DNA of 64,000 nucleotides from Chitinophaga nivalis. GTDB taxonomy: Bacteria; Bacteroidota; Bacteroidia; Chitinophagales; Chitinophagaceae. The notes beneath the pieces were generated by a model. It saw only the letters and a list, made by a program, of their open reading frames with translations, was not told the origin of the DNA and searched no databases. A program made the position numbers and the translations under genes. Each line of letters begins with the position of its first letter. Position 1 is the stretch's first letter. The DNA lies in the NCBI RefSeq assembly GCF_025989125.1, contig NZ_JAPDNR010000001.1, positions 8,048,087 to 8,112,086 on the forward strand, in the 5' to 3' direction. Below, in pieces: positions 10,401-17,772 of this stretch.

Positions 10401-10808
10401 TATTTCATCAATAAGCTGGCCTTTTATCCTGCCTGGCTTTCCCGGGGCTGTCTGCTCCACAGATATAGCTCCTTTCAGGAGTACCCAGGTACTACCTTCT
10501 CTTTGCAAATGAACGGGCAATCCGGTGATCAGTTTTTTCAGCAGCTGTTCCACATTTTGCCCGTTGTAAGTAGCAGCGGAAACCTGCAGCGAAGATATAT
10601 CCGTTCTGTTGTAGGCGATCACGGCGCCGGTAGCTTTACGCAATTGTACAATGGCTGCTTCCAAAGAACCTTTTTCTATCTGCACAGTGTAATTTTGTTG
10701 CGCCACACAAATCATAGGACAGGCATACAATACCACTGTCAACAACATACTCCCATAACACCGGGCAAAAAAATGCCGGGTGCATCGCAAATGATGCGTT
10801 AGTTTCAT
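7443..10808 (-). CDS. TonB-dependent receptor with STN signalling domain
   Basis: 1121 aa outer-membrane transporter. Order: signal peptide (to about residue 37); STN domain ~40-110 that contacts a FecR partner; carboxypeptidase-regulatory-like beta domain ~128-210 (GRIKGQLIDEINGEPVAGA type); plug domain ~215-340 with V-V-V-R-G-M-T-E-R-Y; then a 22-strand barrel ending in an aromatic residue (F-T-Y-N-F). Family members import large nutrients or metal chelates using TonB energy. The FecR and sigma-factor genes directly upstream make this a transcription-regulating receptor: substrate binding would release the sigma factor through FecR. Plug sequence is closer to CirA-type receptors than to SusC. 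Substrate unknown. Confidence 0.93.
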   Translation of the reverse strand: MKLTHHLRCTRHFFARCYGSMLLTVVLYACPMICVAQQNYTVQIEKGSLEAAIVQLRKATGAVIAYNRTDISSLQVSAATYNGQNVEQLLKKLITGLPVHLQREGSTWVLLKGAISVEQTAPGKPGRIKGQLIDEINGEPVAGATVRIGDKGIITDAEGNFSLSLPKGSYTATVSYIGYGTKEISSITIRDNQTFDLPITLKRQKGNLASVVVTASANKESIASFYTRQKNAATVTDGISFEQLNKLPDNNVGATLKRISGVAIIDNKYVVVRGMTERYNQAMLDGMVLPSTDANKRNFAFDLIPNEMVSEILVNKTATPDASAEFVGGQVMIKTLDIPSKNFTTVSVGGGSNSQTIGNDFYGLGKRQAGDYLAVEGGNRKIPDNTVSWTMYNQQEDPLKVIVVNNYKYGYEGAIEQSKRFNPDGFRLYKTTAYPALNFKYIMGRVYQLNTAHNSRMGFTGGLTYRNHTQTDEFMTTRALGMTNYFPTDSVGNGKVYNFNTIATVLLNAGFSTNKHKISIRNLYSRSFSEDYYRSLEFNEDMTRGRQQISLIMPVFTNIRQHKLEGEHQLTTHGLLVNWSAGFARMNQQYNDVRSFQYGPTLNTHEDYYQKSVPSSNGETQASWSWPYRMWSDVKQTDYTWSIDVSQPFLKGKSLVKMGYTGWNKQRSQSMQVFKIYTAYRKLDVEYLPYHIQMDADHVGVNKGQTFYWGDLENGDQASSGSEYHAVYMMLDQKIQDKLRLVYGIRAENFGLANQQLAELRRIADFKQQYPNNIYNGVQPVLTGEKNWNFLPAANITYSITSKINLRVAYSKTMIRPTFRETTVTSFPDPALSAVISGGNISSTKITNKDIRFEWYPGGGDMLSVSAFHKYLDKPVELVVNSVNTSPISMSYKNQHAATNKGLEMEFRKNLAFISTLLKNVTLYGNGAYFISRVETINMVDDPANPGKKMELIKELERPLMGQSPYLINLGLGYEDNSCSGNIVFNRTGYRPNFAVDGNPAQSEFRAAYSQLDLQISKKLFHNKAAFKLNITNLLNREEFYYRNAYGYKVGTINGKYQIIKLKYLVPAESYFPPESGQQLPNYSYGEFIKLNDNYSENQGDQKTYSIKRGIGVNLSFTYNF

Positions 10809-10886
10809 AAATTTGTTACTTGTTTATTTTTTTACACAATTTGCAAATGACCCTGTTCCCGCAGGGTCTTTGCTTTTTACATTCGT

Positions 10887-11864
10887 CTAGTATAATTCCA
10901 GTGTTGTACTGTCTTTCCACTGATATTGACAATTAGCGAGCAAACAAAAGACGGTCATCATTTCTTTTACACCCTGCTGCTTTGTAAAGTTGATATCCAG
11001 TTGTAACGTATCCAGACCCGGGCGTCGGTTAATGAGCGTGATACCATATTGGTTGTATAATAACAATGCCAGTGCAGCTATTCCCTGGTCTTTCAAGGCC
11101 CATTCGCCTCTACTCCATCCTGCAGCTGCTACACCATTCACAGCTACCTGAATATAACTTTGGCTGACACGATCAAAATGAAAAGCCTGATTACGGGTAA
11201 GTATACCCACTGCGCCGGACATATGTGGCGGTGTTACCTGTATGCGTCCGGAGATCACCGTTATCCGCGTTTCCTGCAACCGGTTATAACTGCGGATATT
11301 GAATTGTGTACCGAGTACGGTTGTCTTTAGACTATCAGCTGTCCATACGGTGAAGGGATGTTTTTCATCAGCAGCTACCTCAAAAAGGGCTTCTCCGGAA
11401 AGTCGGATTTCCCGATGACGGGTAAAATCAGGGTGATAAAATAATTGGGTGTGGGCATTCAACCAAACGATCGAGCTATCAGGCAGCAGGATCTTTTTTA
11501 TCTGCCCCCTGCCTGTTTCAATTTGTACGAAAGTCACTTCTTCTTTTGTAAACGGGGAGAAGCTGTTCACCCGGTTAGCAGCCCACCAGCCCCCCATCAG
11601 GATCACACTCAATAGTATAGCCGCCGCCGCAACAGCACGCCAGTTTTTAAGATAACGTCGTTTAGCCGTTTCCGGTACAGAAAAACGTGACGACCGGGTA
11701 AAGTCCTGCAACATCCGCTGCTGATCCTCTACGGACAAACTAACCGGCGATGCATCCTGCCCGATACAGATAAACCAGTCCCGTAGCAGTTTTTCTTCCT
11801 CAGCAGTACAATTTCCCTCCTTATATTTTTGCAGCAATATTTTTAATTCGTGTGCTGTACCCAT
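10887..11864 (-). CDS. FecR-family anti-sigma factor
   Basis: 325 aa. Cytoplasmic N-terminal anti-sigma part (~1-85, with E-E-E-K-L-L-R-D-W-F), one membrane span at about 92-112 (A-A-A-I-L-L-S-V-I-L), then the periplasmic FecR domain with L-P-D-S-S-I-V-W-L-N-A and R-L-S-G-E-A-L-F-E-V, and a C-terminal secretin/TonB-short-N-like domain that would dock the receptor STN domain. It lies between the sigma factor (140-base gap) and the receptor (78-base gap) in the same direction, the standard Bacteroidota order. Confidence 0.95.
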   Translation of the reverse strand: MGTAHELKILLQKYKEGNCTAEEEKLLRDWFICIGQDASPVSLSVEDQQRMLQDFTRSSRFSVPETAKRRYLKNWRAVAAAAILLSVILMGGWWAANRVNSFSPFTKEEVTFVQIETGRGQIKKILLPDSSIVWLNAHTQLFYHPDFTRHREIRLSGEALFEVAADEKHPFTVWTADSLKTTVLGTQFNIRSYNRLQETRITVISGRIQVTPPHMSGAVGILTRNQAFHFDRVSQSYIQVAVNGVAAAGWSRGEWALKDQGIAALALLLYNQYGITLINRRPGLDTLQLDINFTKQQGVKEMMTVFCLLANCQYQWKDSTTLELY

Positions 11865-12004
11865 ATGTTTTTTACCGGCGTTTCAGTGGACAATCCCAGG
11901 CCTGCTATTTAAAAGAAACAGGAACCGGTTCTGTGGCTATCTGAAAAAAACGAATTAACCTTTTGGTAACATGGAAAGAGAAATGCATAGCGCATACAGT
12001 ACTA

Positions 12005-12592
12005 TCAGAGCAGGGATAACAAAAAGAAAGAAGATTTCTTTATAGCGCTGGTAAAGCGTTTCCGCACTTCTTTCAGGTGATTGCGGACCGTATTGGGAGA
12101 AATAACCAGCTGCTCAGATATTTCTACCGTAGTTAAATGTTGTTCATAACGCAGCTCATATACTTGTCTCATTTTGAAGGGAAGCCGTTGCCGGGCTTCT
12201 TCTACCAGTTGTTCCATATCCAACAGTTCAGCCGCTTCAAAAACAACAGGAGCGGTAATAAAGTGTGTAGTGTCTTCCGATAGGTTCTCCCAGATTTCCA
12301 GATATTGGGCGGGTATTTTATTATCCCGGAAATAATTCAACACCCGGTTTTGTGCTGTGCGATAGATATAAGAGAAAAAACGTCCTTCCAATATAATGTC
12401 CTTCCGTTTTTCCCACAGGGTAAGAAAAATATCCTGGGTTAAATCTTCCGCATCTTTTTTATTGGGGATGCGTTTATGTATGGTAACGAACAGTAGTTTC
12501 ATATAGCGCCGATACAGCATTTCATAGGCATTTCGGTTGTTTTCCCTGGCCAGTTGCCATAGTTCAGTATCGTTTTGCATATCTGCTGTCAT
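12005..12592 (-). CDS. ECF RNA polymerase sigma factor
   Basis: 195 aa. Sigma-70 region 2 at ~20-90 (Y-R-R-Y-M-K-L-L, D-A-E-D-L-T-Q-D-I-F, then F-F-S-Y-I-Y-R-T-A-Q-N) and region 4 at ~130-185 (L-P-F-K-M-R-Q-V-Y-E-L-R, then T-T-V-E-I-S-E-Q-L-V-I-S-P-N-T-V-R-N-H as the helix-turn-helix). It is the start of the sigma/FecR/TonB-receptor set and should direct transcription of the receptor when the signal is present. Confidence 0.95.
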   Translation of the reverse strand: MTADMQNDTELWQLARENNRNAYEMLYRRYMKLLFVTIHKRIPNKKDAEDLTQDIFLTLWEKRKDIILEGRFFSYIYRTAQNRVLNYFRDNKIPAQYLEIWENLSEDTTHFITAPVVFEAAELLDMEQLVEEARQRLPFKMRQVYELRYEQHLTTVEISEQLVISPNTVRNHLKEVRKRFTSAIKKSSFFLLSLL

Positions 12593-13220
12593 ACACTATA
12601 TAGGATTTGGGGCTTGCTGCGTGTATACAGCGCCCGGGCGCCGCAAATATAATCTGGCAATATGATCAAAAGGTTAAGTGTATAAAATCTGTATGCAACT
12701 GATTTTGAGGCAGGTCAACTACATAATAATGTCCGGTGTGTTTATAGCGCATTTATCACAACTAGCTTGCCTCTATATCTAATCTGTATTGGCCAATACT
12801 AATTAATACTATACTGTATACAAAACATACGGTAATCATTTTCACATACATTTATTTATAACCTTAACCCAAACATTTAACGCAAACGTACATTAAACGG
12901 CTACTATGTCCGGGCTTCGTTTCCAGCCTTTTTATTTTTCAGTCCTGCAAGCAGGAAGATCAGCTAAACCCAAACCACGACAAACACATTACCAGTAAAG
13001 AATCGGGTCCCTCTTATCCGGCGGGATTTTTACTTATAAACTCACGCCGATGGTTAAACATTTTTCTACGTTTTCATCCGTATTTAATCATTCTGAAGCT
13101 TACACTACGTCTATCGGCCGGTCTTCTATCTCATTCAAACTGTACAAGGATTAACCATAGCTTATCTAAAAAGTATAACTGGTTTAATTTATCTTGCCCC
13201 TTTAAACTAATGCGAGATCC
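12593..13220. other. Gene-free stretch with a perfect 14-bp palindrome
   Basis: Divergent intergenic region between the sigma factor (minus) and the YqgE gene (plus). I see no ORF with coding character. The clearest structure is the palindrome GTATTGGCCAATAC at 12786-12799, which could be an operator. The region is A/T-rich from about 12780 to 12900. No clean TAnnTTTG promoter box was found by eye. Confidence 0.4.
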
Positions 13221-13661
13221 ATGAACGCCGGTATATTTATCAACAGTACTTCACTTTTGGATGATACCTTCTTTGAGAAGACGATCATATTTATAGCTGA
13301 ATATAACGAACAGGGAGCAATGGGATTTGTGGTGAACAAACAATTCCCCCGCAGATTTAATGAACTATACGAGTTCAGGGCAAGCATTCCCTTCCCACTG
13401 TATGAAGGTGGTCCGGTAGATCAGGAGCATGTCTTTTTTGTACACCAGCGCCCCGATTTAATACCAGGTGGTACCCTCATTGCCGATAACATTTACCTGG
13501 GCGGCGATTTTAAGGCTGCTGTTAGGCATATCAACCATAAAACCATCACGAGTCAGGATATCAAATTATTCATCGGATACTGTGGCTGGGATCAACAGGA
13601 ACTGGAAGCCGAAATAGCAGAAGGGAGTTGGGTGGTGGAGCAGGAAGGTATGTTGTTTTAA
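13221..13661 (+). CDS. YqgE/AlgH (UPF0301, DUF179) family protein
   Basis: 146 aa. Family motifs are clear: D-D-T-F-F-E-K-T-I-I-F-I near the start, G-A-M-G-F-V-V-N-K, the Y-E-G-G-P-V segment, and F-I-G-Y-C-G-W-D-Q-Q-E-L-E-x-E-I near the end. This widespread small cytosolic family has no firmly established biochemical role. The protein is shorter than the ~185 aa of typical members, mainly at the C-terminus, but no frameshift is evident. Monocistronic, preceded by the long A/T-rich gap. Confidence 0.9.
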   Translation: MNAGIFINSTSLLDDTFFEKTIIFIAEYNEQGAMGFVVNKQFPRRFNELYEFRASIPFPLYEGGPVDQEHVFFVHQRPDLIPGGTLIADNIYLGGDFKAAVRHINHKTITSQDIKLFIGYCGWDQQELEAEIAEGSWVVEQEGMLF

Positions 13662-13731
13662 GGATGGCTGGCAAATAATAATATTCGATTCTATTTATCG
13701 CAAAATTCAGATTCAATTTCAAAGAGAAATC

Positions 13732-13745
13732 TGAATTATAATTCA
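13732..13745. promoter_or_regulatory. Palindromic repeat TGAATTATAATTCA, copy 1
   Basis: A perfectly self-complementary 14-mer, flanked by a further inverted repeat (13704-13713 with 13728-13737). An identical 14-mer occurs 62 bases downstream. Position upstream of the two-gene unit at 13956-14807 suggests a repressor operator, as expected for an autoregulated toxin-antitoxin operon. Inference only. Confidence 0.45.
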
Positions 13746-13793
13746 GATGAAGCCAACAAATTATACTAAAATTTCATTTTTAGTACCGGCAGC

Positions 13794-13807
13794 TGAATTA
13801 TAATTCA
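13794..13807. promoter_or_regulatory. Palindromic repeat TGAATTATAATTCA, copy 2
   Basis: Exact second copy of the self-complementary 14-mer. A looser relative (GAATTATA-GT-AAATTC) sits at 13935-13950, just before the ATG at 13956. Three spaced related palindromes before a small operon fit cooperative repression. Confidence 0.45.
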
Positions 13808-13955
13808 TTTTTTAATGCAAATAGTCTTGCTCAATTATCTATAAATCTGGTACAAAAATCAAAGAAGACTCATTAAATCAAGCATCATACACATAACAAA
13901 CATGAATCATTTGAATATTTCCACAAAAACAAAGGAATTATAGTAAATTCGTGGT

Positions 13956-14150
13956 ATGACGCAACTTGAATACAAACGGATAAAAGATGCTTTAGTACAA
14001 CAAAGAGCTAAAGTGACTGCTTCTTCTCAGGAAGCGACTAAGTTAATTGATGATTTGGGAATCAGGCATATTGTCATAGATGCAACAATAAATTCTAAGA
14101 AAACAACTACCACTCCCAAAATCGCGTCTAAAAAGACAGCAACCAGGTAA
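13956..14150 (+). CDS. Small protein, candidate antitoxin/partner of the ART-like gene
   Basis: 64 aa, hydrophilic. The first 38 residues look helical (E-Y-K-R-I-K-D-A-L-V-Q-Q-R-A-K-V) and the last ~20 are a lysine/threonine-rich tail. I do not recognise a family. It precedes the ART-like gene by 42 bases on the same strand, and its size, charge and position fit a neutralising partner. It could also simply be a chaperone-like accessory protein. Confidence 0.55.
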   Translation: MTQLEYKRIKDALVQQRAKVTASSQEATKLIDDLGIRHIVIDATINSKKTTTTPKIASKKTATR

Positions 14151-14192
14151 TCCCACTCCCCCATTTGAATATTTACTTCATCCATCATTTAA

Positions 14193-14807
14193 ATGTCTAC
14201 TTCAGGTTTCATTTATTCTGCAGACCCAGGTATGCTTATAGGCTTCCTCGGATGTGACCATATTGTTCGCAGATCAGTTGTTGCTGGTAGAAAAATGCTT
14301 AAAGCAAGTCAAAACAGACACGATTGGTTAGGGGCTGGTTTTTATTTTTGGCAAAATAATTATGATAGGGCATTAGATTTTGCTACAAATCCACCAGGTA
14401 AAACAAAAATTGTTAAGCCTGCTGTTTTAGGAGCTATCTTAAGTCTCGGCAATTGTCTTGATTTAACAGATAAAAAGTGGATAGATCTTGTGAAGCTTTC
14501 GTATGAAAGTTTAAAACAATCAGCGGCATCAGTAGGAAGTAAATTACCCGTTAATAAGGATGTAAAAGACTCCAAAGACAAAGTGCTGAGAGAATTAGAT
14601 TGTGCCGTTATTGAAAATATACATAAGGTTATCAGAGAACTTGGAGAGCCTCCATTTGATTCTGTCAGAGGAATTTTTATCGAAGGAAATTCTTTATATG
14701 ATGGTGCCGGTTTCCATGAAAAAACACATGTTCAGATTTGTATTAGAAATCCCAATTGTATTAAAGGCTTTTTCCTTCCTCGTAAAGAGATAAGCTGGCC
14801 TCAATAA
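14193..14807 (+). CDS. ADP-ribosyltransferase-like (DUF3990-like) protein, candidate toxin
   Basis: 204 aa, no signal peptide. The pattern G-F-x-G-C-D (residues 17-22), D-W-L-G-A-G-F-Y-F-W (44-53) and R-A-L-D-F-A (59-64), with a late I-F-I-E-G-N-S-L-Y and T-H-V-Q-I-C-I-R-N, resembles a family of predicted diphtheria-type (H-Y-E) ADP-ribosyltransferases related to DUF3990. In relatives I recall the first motif as G-Y-H-G-C-D; here residue 19 is leucine in place of that histidine, so the enzyme may be inactive or use another residue. The tyrosine (Y51) and a later glutamate are present. Codon use is more A/T-rich than neighbours, suggesting transfer. Confidence 0.55.
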   Translation: MSTSGFIYSADPGMLIGFLGCDHIVRRSVVAGRKMLKASQNRHDWLGAGFYFWQNNYDRALDFATNPPGKTKIVKPAVLGAILSLGNCLDLTDKKWIDLVKLSYESLKQSAASVGSKLPVNKDVKDSKDKVLRELDCAVIENIHKVIRELGEPPFDSVRGIFIEGNSLYDGAGFHEKTHVQICIRNPNCIKGFFLPRKEISWPQ

Positions 14808-15045
14808 ATACTAAAACTTGAAGTCTCCAGCTTTTCAAAATTCTATCGAATAAAGATATTTTAAAACGACAACAATCGCTCGGGGTTCAAAAATATTTCA
14901 AATTCAACATAGTGCGGGGTAAACAACCTTAATTAAAATTCGCATAGCAGAAAGCCACCCACAATATTGGCAATATAAAAATCGGGAGTAAGCTATAACC
15001 CACTGCCTACTCCCAAATAAACATTTTTTTACCTGACAACATGCA

Positions 15046-15546
15046 TTAAAAAACGAGAAAAGACTTGCTTCCCATTTTCTTATTCTCTATATAAATATTT
15101 ATCACCCATTTTCCTTGAACCATTTCATAAGGCGCATTCAAACCGTAAGTAGACCCTGATGGTATATTAGTTGGTCTTTTTGTAGTATATCTGATAGATT
15201 TAAATGTTTCGCCTTGCTCATTGGTAATCTTATCAGGATAGATCCATTCGATGTCAACATCGATATCGATTGTATCTTTTGCTTCAACCAGGTAGATAAT
15301 CCCAAAATTCTGTTCCAGTTTCAGCGGAATGGAGTCTGTTACCTTAAGCATCTGCAGATCCTTCAACCAGCCGCGTGTACCAGTCGGACTAGCTTTTAGT
15401 TGTTCAATGCTACCATGAACCACTTGTGTGATACCATAGTCTAAAATGCTAAAATTAAGAGTCCCATTTTTTTTAGATTTCAACGTCGTTTGTGCAAACA
15501 AGCTAACATTTGAGAAAAGAATGATAATAAAGACTATAATTTTCAT
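15046..15546 (-). CDS. Secreted DUF3859-like protein
   Basis: 166 aa with a signal peptide (leucine/isoleucine-rich core ending L-F-A-Q at ~19). The mature part follows the DUF3859 pattern: an early I-L-D-Y-G-I, a middle F-G-I-I-Y-L-V-E, an I-Y-P-D-K-I-T-N-E-Q-G segment, and a late E-M-V-Q-G-K-W-V-I-N-I-Y-I with a final K-S-F-L-V. Function of the family is not known. It stands alone between the ART-like gene and the tRNA-Gln(CTG) region. Confidence 0.6.
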   Translation of the reverse strand: MKIIVFIIILFSNVSLFAQTTLKSKKNGTLNFSILDYGITQVVHGSIEQLKASPTGTRGWLKDLQMLKVTDSIPLKLEQNFGIIYLVEAKDTIDIDVDIEWIYPDKITNEQGETFKSIRYTTKRPTNIPSGSTYGLNAPYEMVQGKWVINIYIENKKMGSKSFLVF

Positions 15547-15709
15547 TTATATTTTTTTCGAATTTATTATTATTTAAGGACAAAATTTACCACTCCGTTT
15601 AATGCTGCATCATATCAGTTCAACCCAACTTTTCTACATCATCACTTTCAGTAACTAAAAAAACCACCGGCTGCTATCCTCTATTGGATAATACTGGATT
15701 ATAAACATC

Positions 15710-15900
15710 TCAGGTGTTGTGCAATTGTTGAATGCGATACACCACAGCTTTATCCTCATCCATCATCAACTCCCTGAGATCATTGAACCGGTAAAAGCTC
15801 CAGCTGTTCGCTATCGATTGGATATCCGGCCATTCAGGATCAGTTACCCCTCAGATAATTCTACCATATTATTGATGATTGAGAAAATATCCGGGTGAGG
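15710..15900 (-). pseudogene. Decayed 3' end of an unidentified gene
   Basis: On the minus strand two adjacent frames carry protein-like sequence: one reads ...HPDIFSIINNMVELSEG and stops near 15849, the other continues VTDPEWPDIQSIANSW...FYRFNDLREL...VYRIQQLHNT to a stop at 15710-15712. Joined by one frameshift they would give a plausible ~65-residue C-terminus. No 5' part exists: the tRNA terminator and tRNA-Gln(CTG) lie just upstream. A remnant left by a recombination event beside the tRNA is the simplest reading. Identity unknown. Confidence 0.4.
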
Positions 15901-15953
15901 TGCAGGAAGAAGGACTGGAGTTTCAGAAAATGGGGCAATTATGAAAGTTATAC

Positions 15954-15992
15954 AAACGACAAAACCCGCTCGCTGAGCGGGTTTTGTCGTTT
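15954..15992 (-). terminator. Terminator of tRNA-Gln(CTG)
   Basis: A perfect 18-bp inverted repeat (15954-15971 with 15975-15992, 3-base loop), G/C-rich in the middle, 1 base past the tRNA 3' end. Confidence 0.85.
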
Positions 15993-15993
15993 G

Positions 15994-16064
15994 TTGCCTG
16001 ACCTGGATTCGAACCAAGACAAACAGAGTCAGAGTCTGTCGTACTACCGTTATACTATCAGGCA
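15994..16064 (-). tRNA. tRNA-Gln, anticodon CTG
   Basis: Cloverleaf on the minus strand: acceptor TGCCTGA (16064-16058) pairs with TCAGGCA (16001-15995), T arm GGTTCGAATCC, anticodon stem ACAGA/TCTGT with loop CTCTGAC giving anticodon CTG. The CCA is not encoded. Confidence 0.95.
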
Positions 16065-16182
16065 ATAGTAATTCAGGACCGCGAAAGTAGAACATTTTTC
16101 ATAACTGACAAAAATTTTGCCCTTTTTTTTCAAAAAAGACGGCATATCCCTCATAGCGGCCACTTTTCAGTAATTTAGCCCC

Positions 16183-17028
16183 ATGCGTGTACTCATTATC
16201 CTGCTTTACTGTTTATGCTCTATGACGGGCCTGTCTGTTGCCCAGGCGCCGGTACTTTTAGGCAATATTGATTCCCATAAGATCACGGAAGCCTCCGGGA
16301 TCGCCGCCAGCGCCACCCTGCCAGGCTGTTTCTGGACACATAACGACAGCGGCAACAAACCGGAAGTATACCTGCTCAACGGAAAAGGACAGCTGATCTG
16401 CACCGTATCCCTGGACGGCGCCGGCAACCGCGACTGGGAAGACATTGCGACCGGACCTGGCCCCGTAAAAGACAAACAATATGTATATGTAGGCGATATT
16501 GGCGACAACAAAGGCGTACGGAAACATGTGCGTATTTACCGCTTTCCCGAACCAGCCGGCAAACTGGCCACCACAATGACAGTAACGCCGGATGTACTCA
16601 CCCTTTATTACCCCGATAGTCCCCGCGATGCGGAATCGCTGATGATAGACCCACTCAGCAAACAACTGTATATAGTCAGTAAAAGAGAACAGGCAGTACA
16701 CCTGTATAAAACCAACCAGCTCCTGTTTAACAACAAGGATAAAGTGGTACTGGAAAAACTAATTAAACTGCCTTATACCTGGGTGACCTCCGGCGACATC
16801 TCCAAAGATGGACACCACATCGTTATTAAAACCCTCACCACGGTTTATTACTGGCATCGCAATACCGGAGAAAGCGTAGAACAGGCCATGGCCAAACCTG
16901 CCACAGAGCTGCCTTATGTGATCGAAAAACAGGGAGAAGCCATTACGATTACACCCGATAACAAAGGTTATGTAACAACGAGTGAAGGCAAACAGGCACC
17001 TATCTATCTTTATCACTGGAAATTCTGA
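16183..17028 (+). CDS. Secreted beta-propeller protein (SdiA-regulated/NHL-like)
   Basis: 281 aa with a signal peptide (core L-L-Y-C-L-C-S-M-T-G-L-S-V-A-Q). Blade-like repeats follow: S-G-I-A-A-S, F-W-T-H-N-D-S-G-N, R-D-W-E-D-I-A, Y-V-G-D-I-G-D-N, D-A-E-S-L-M-I-D-P, I-V-S-K-R-E, G-D-I-S-K-D-G, E-A-I-T-I-T-P-D-N-K-G-Y. These D-W-E-D, G-D-N and D-A-E-x-L motifs occur in a family of secreted six-bladed propellers with no known enzyme activity. It lies 5 bases upstream of the acetyltransferase gene and is probably cotranscribed with it. Confidence 0.75.
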   Translation: MRVLIILLYCLCSMTGLSVAQAPVLLGNIDSHKITEASGIAASATLPGCFWTHNDSGNKPEVYLLNGKGQLICTVSLDGAGNRDWEDIATGPGPVKDKQYVYVGDIGDNKGVRKHVRIYRFPEPAGKLATTMTVTPDVLTLYYPDSPRDAESLMIDPLSKQLYIVSKREQAVHLYKTNQLLFNNKDKVVLEKLIKLPYTWVTSGDISKDGHHIVIKTLTTVYYWHRNTGESVEQAMAKPATELPYVIEKQGEAITITPDNKGYVTTSEGKQAPIYLYHWKF

Positions 17029-17033
17029 CAGGC

Positions 17034-17483
17034 ATGATTACCGACAACGACCAACATATAGGACCCGCAGAAATGGCTTTATTATTGTCTGCCGATCCAT
17101 CCGAAAAAAACATTCATATCTATCTCTCCGACGCTATTATACTGAAACAGTTTACAGATAACGTGCTTAGCGGCATACTAGTCATGGGACTGACCGATAA
17201 CGGCGCTGAAATCTATAATGTGGCTATCGCTGAGGAGCATCAGGGTAAAGGTTTTGGCCAGCAATTACTCCGCGCTGGTATCGAAAAATGCCGTTCCCTG
17301 CAATGCCGTCACATCCTCATTGGCACCGGCAATTCCAGCGTTGGGCAATTATATCTTTATCAGAAACTGGGATTTGAAATAACCGGTATCCGTCACAATT
17401 ATTTCGTAGAACATTATAGCACTCCTATCATTGAAAATGGCATCCCCTGTAAACATATGATCCGGCTCCGGATGGACCTCTGA
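17034..17483 (+). CDS. GNAT-family N-acetyltransferase
   Basis: 149 aa. The acetyl-CoA binding motif is plain: V-A-I-A-E-E-H-Q-G-K-G-F-G-Q-Q-L-L (Q/R-x-x-G-x-G/A type), followed by a C-terminal Y-L-Y-Q-K-L-G-F-E-I-T-G motif typical of small-molecule or ribosomal GNAT enzymes. Acceptor unknown. It follows the propeller gene by 5 bases. Confidence 0.9.
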   Translation: MITDNDQHIGPAEMALLLSADPSEKNIHIYLSDAIILKQFTDNVLSGILVMGLTDNGAEIYNVAIAEEHQGKGFGQQLLRAGIEKCRSLQCRHILIGTGNSSVGQLYLYQKLGFEITGIRHNYFVEHYSTPIIENGIPCKHMIRLRMDL

Positions 17484-17515
17484 TAAGGCCTGACGTGTCA
17501 GTTCAGTAACTTGAT

Positions 17516-17613
17516 CTATACTTGTATAGTATAGAGAGGGCTCCCCCTTTCCTGCTCTTTAATGAACGATTTTACCTACGGGTAATAAGTATTTCTTATG
17601 CCGGAAATACTTA
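17516..17613 (+). promoter_or_regulatory. Palindrome and hairpin upstream of the FAD oxidoreductase
   Basis: Two structures in the 290-base gap: the palindrome CTATAC-TT-GTATAG at 17516-17529, and a 10-bp perfect hairpin (17586-17595 with 17604-17613). The first may be an operator; the second could terminate the acetyltransferase transcript or lie in a leader. No further evidence. Confidence 0.35.
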
Positions 17614-17772
17614 CCATAAACCATTTATAATATGCCAGCGTCCAATAGTTTCCGCCACTTTTATGTACGGGGAATATCACCCGGACCACCAGATGCTGGG
17701 CGCTTCTTTCTACCAACGTGATCCCTTCACTACACACCTCAAAACCATTCAACCACTAACCTCGTTTCCAAC

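Noticed and set aside
7803..10802. Several plus-strand ORFs of 66-240 codons in the TonB receptor region
   Set aside because: They are shadows of the 1121-codon receptor gene; the minus-strand frame explains all conserved motifs.
15844..16095. 83-aa minus-strand ORF over tRNA-Gln(CTG)
   Set aside because: It runs through the tRNA and its terminator. Only its last ~20 codons look coding, and these belong to the decayed fragment.
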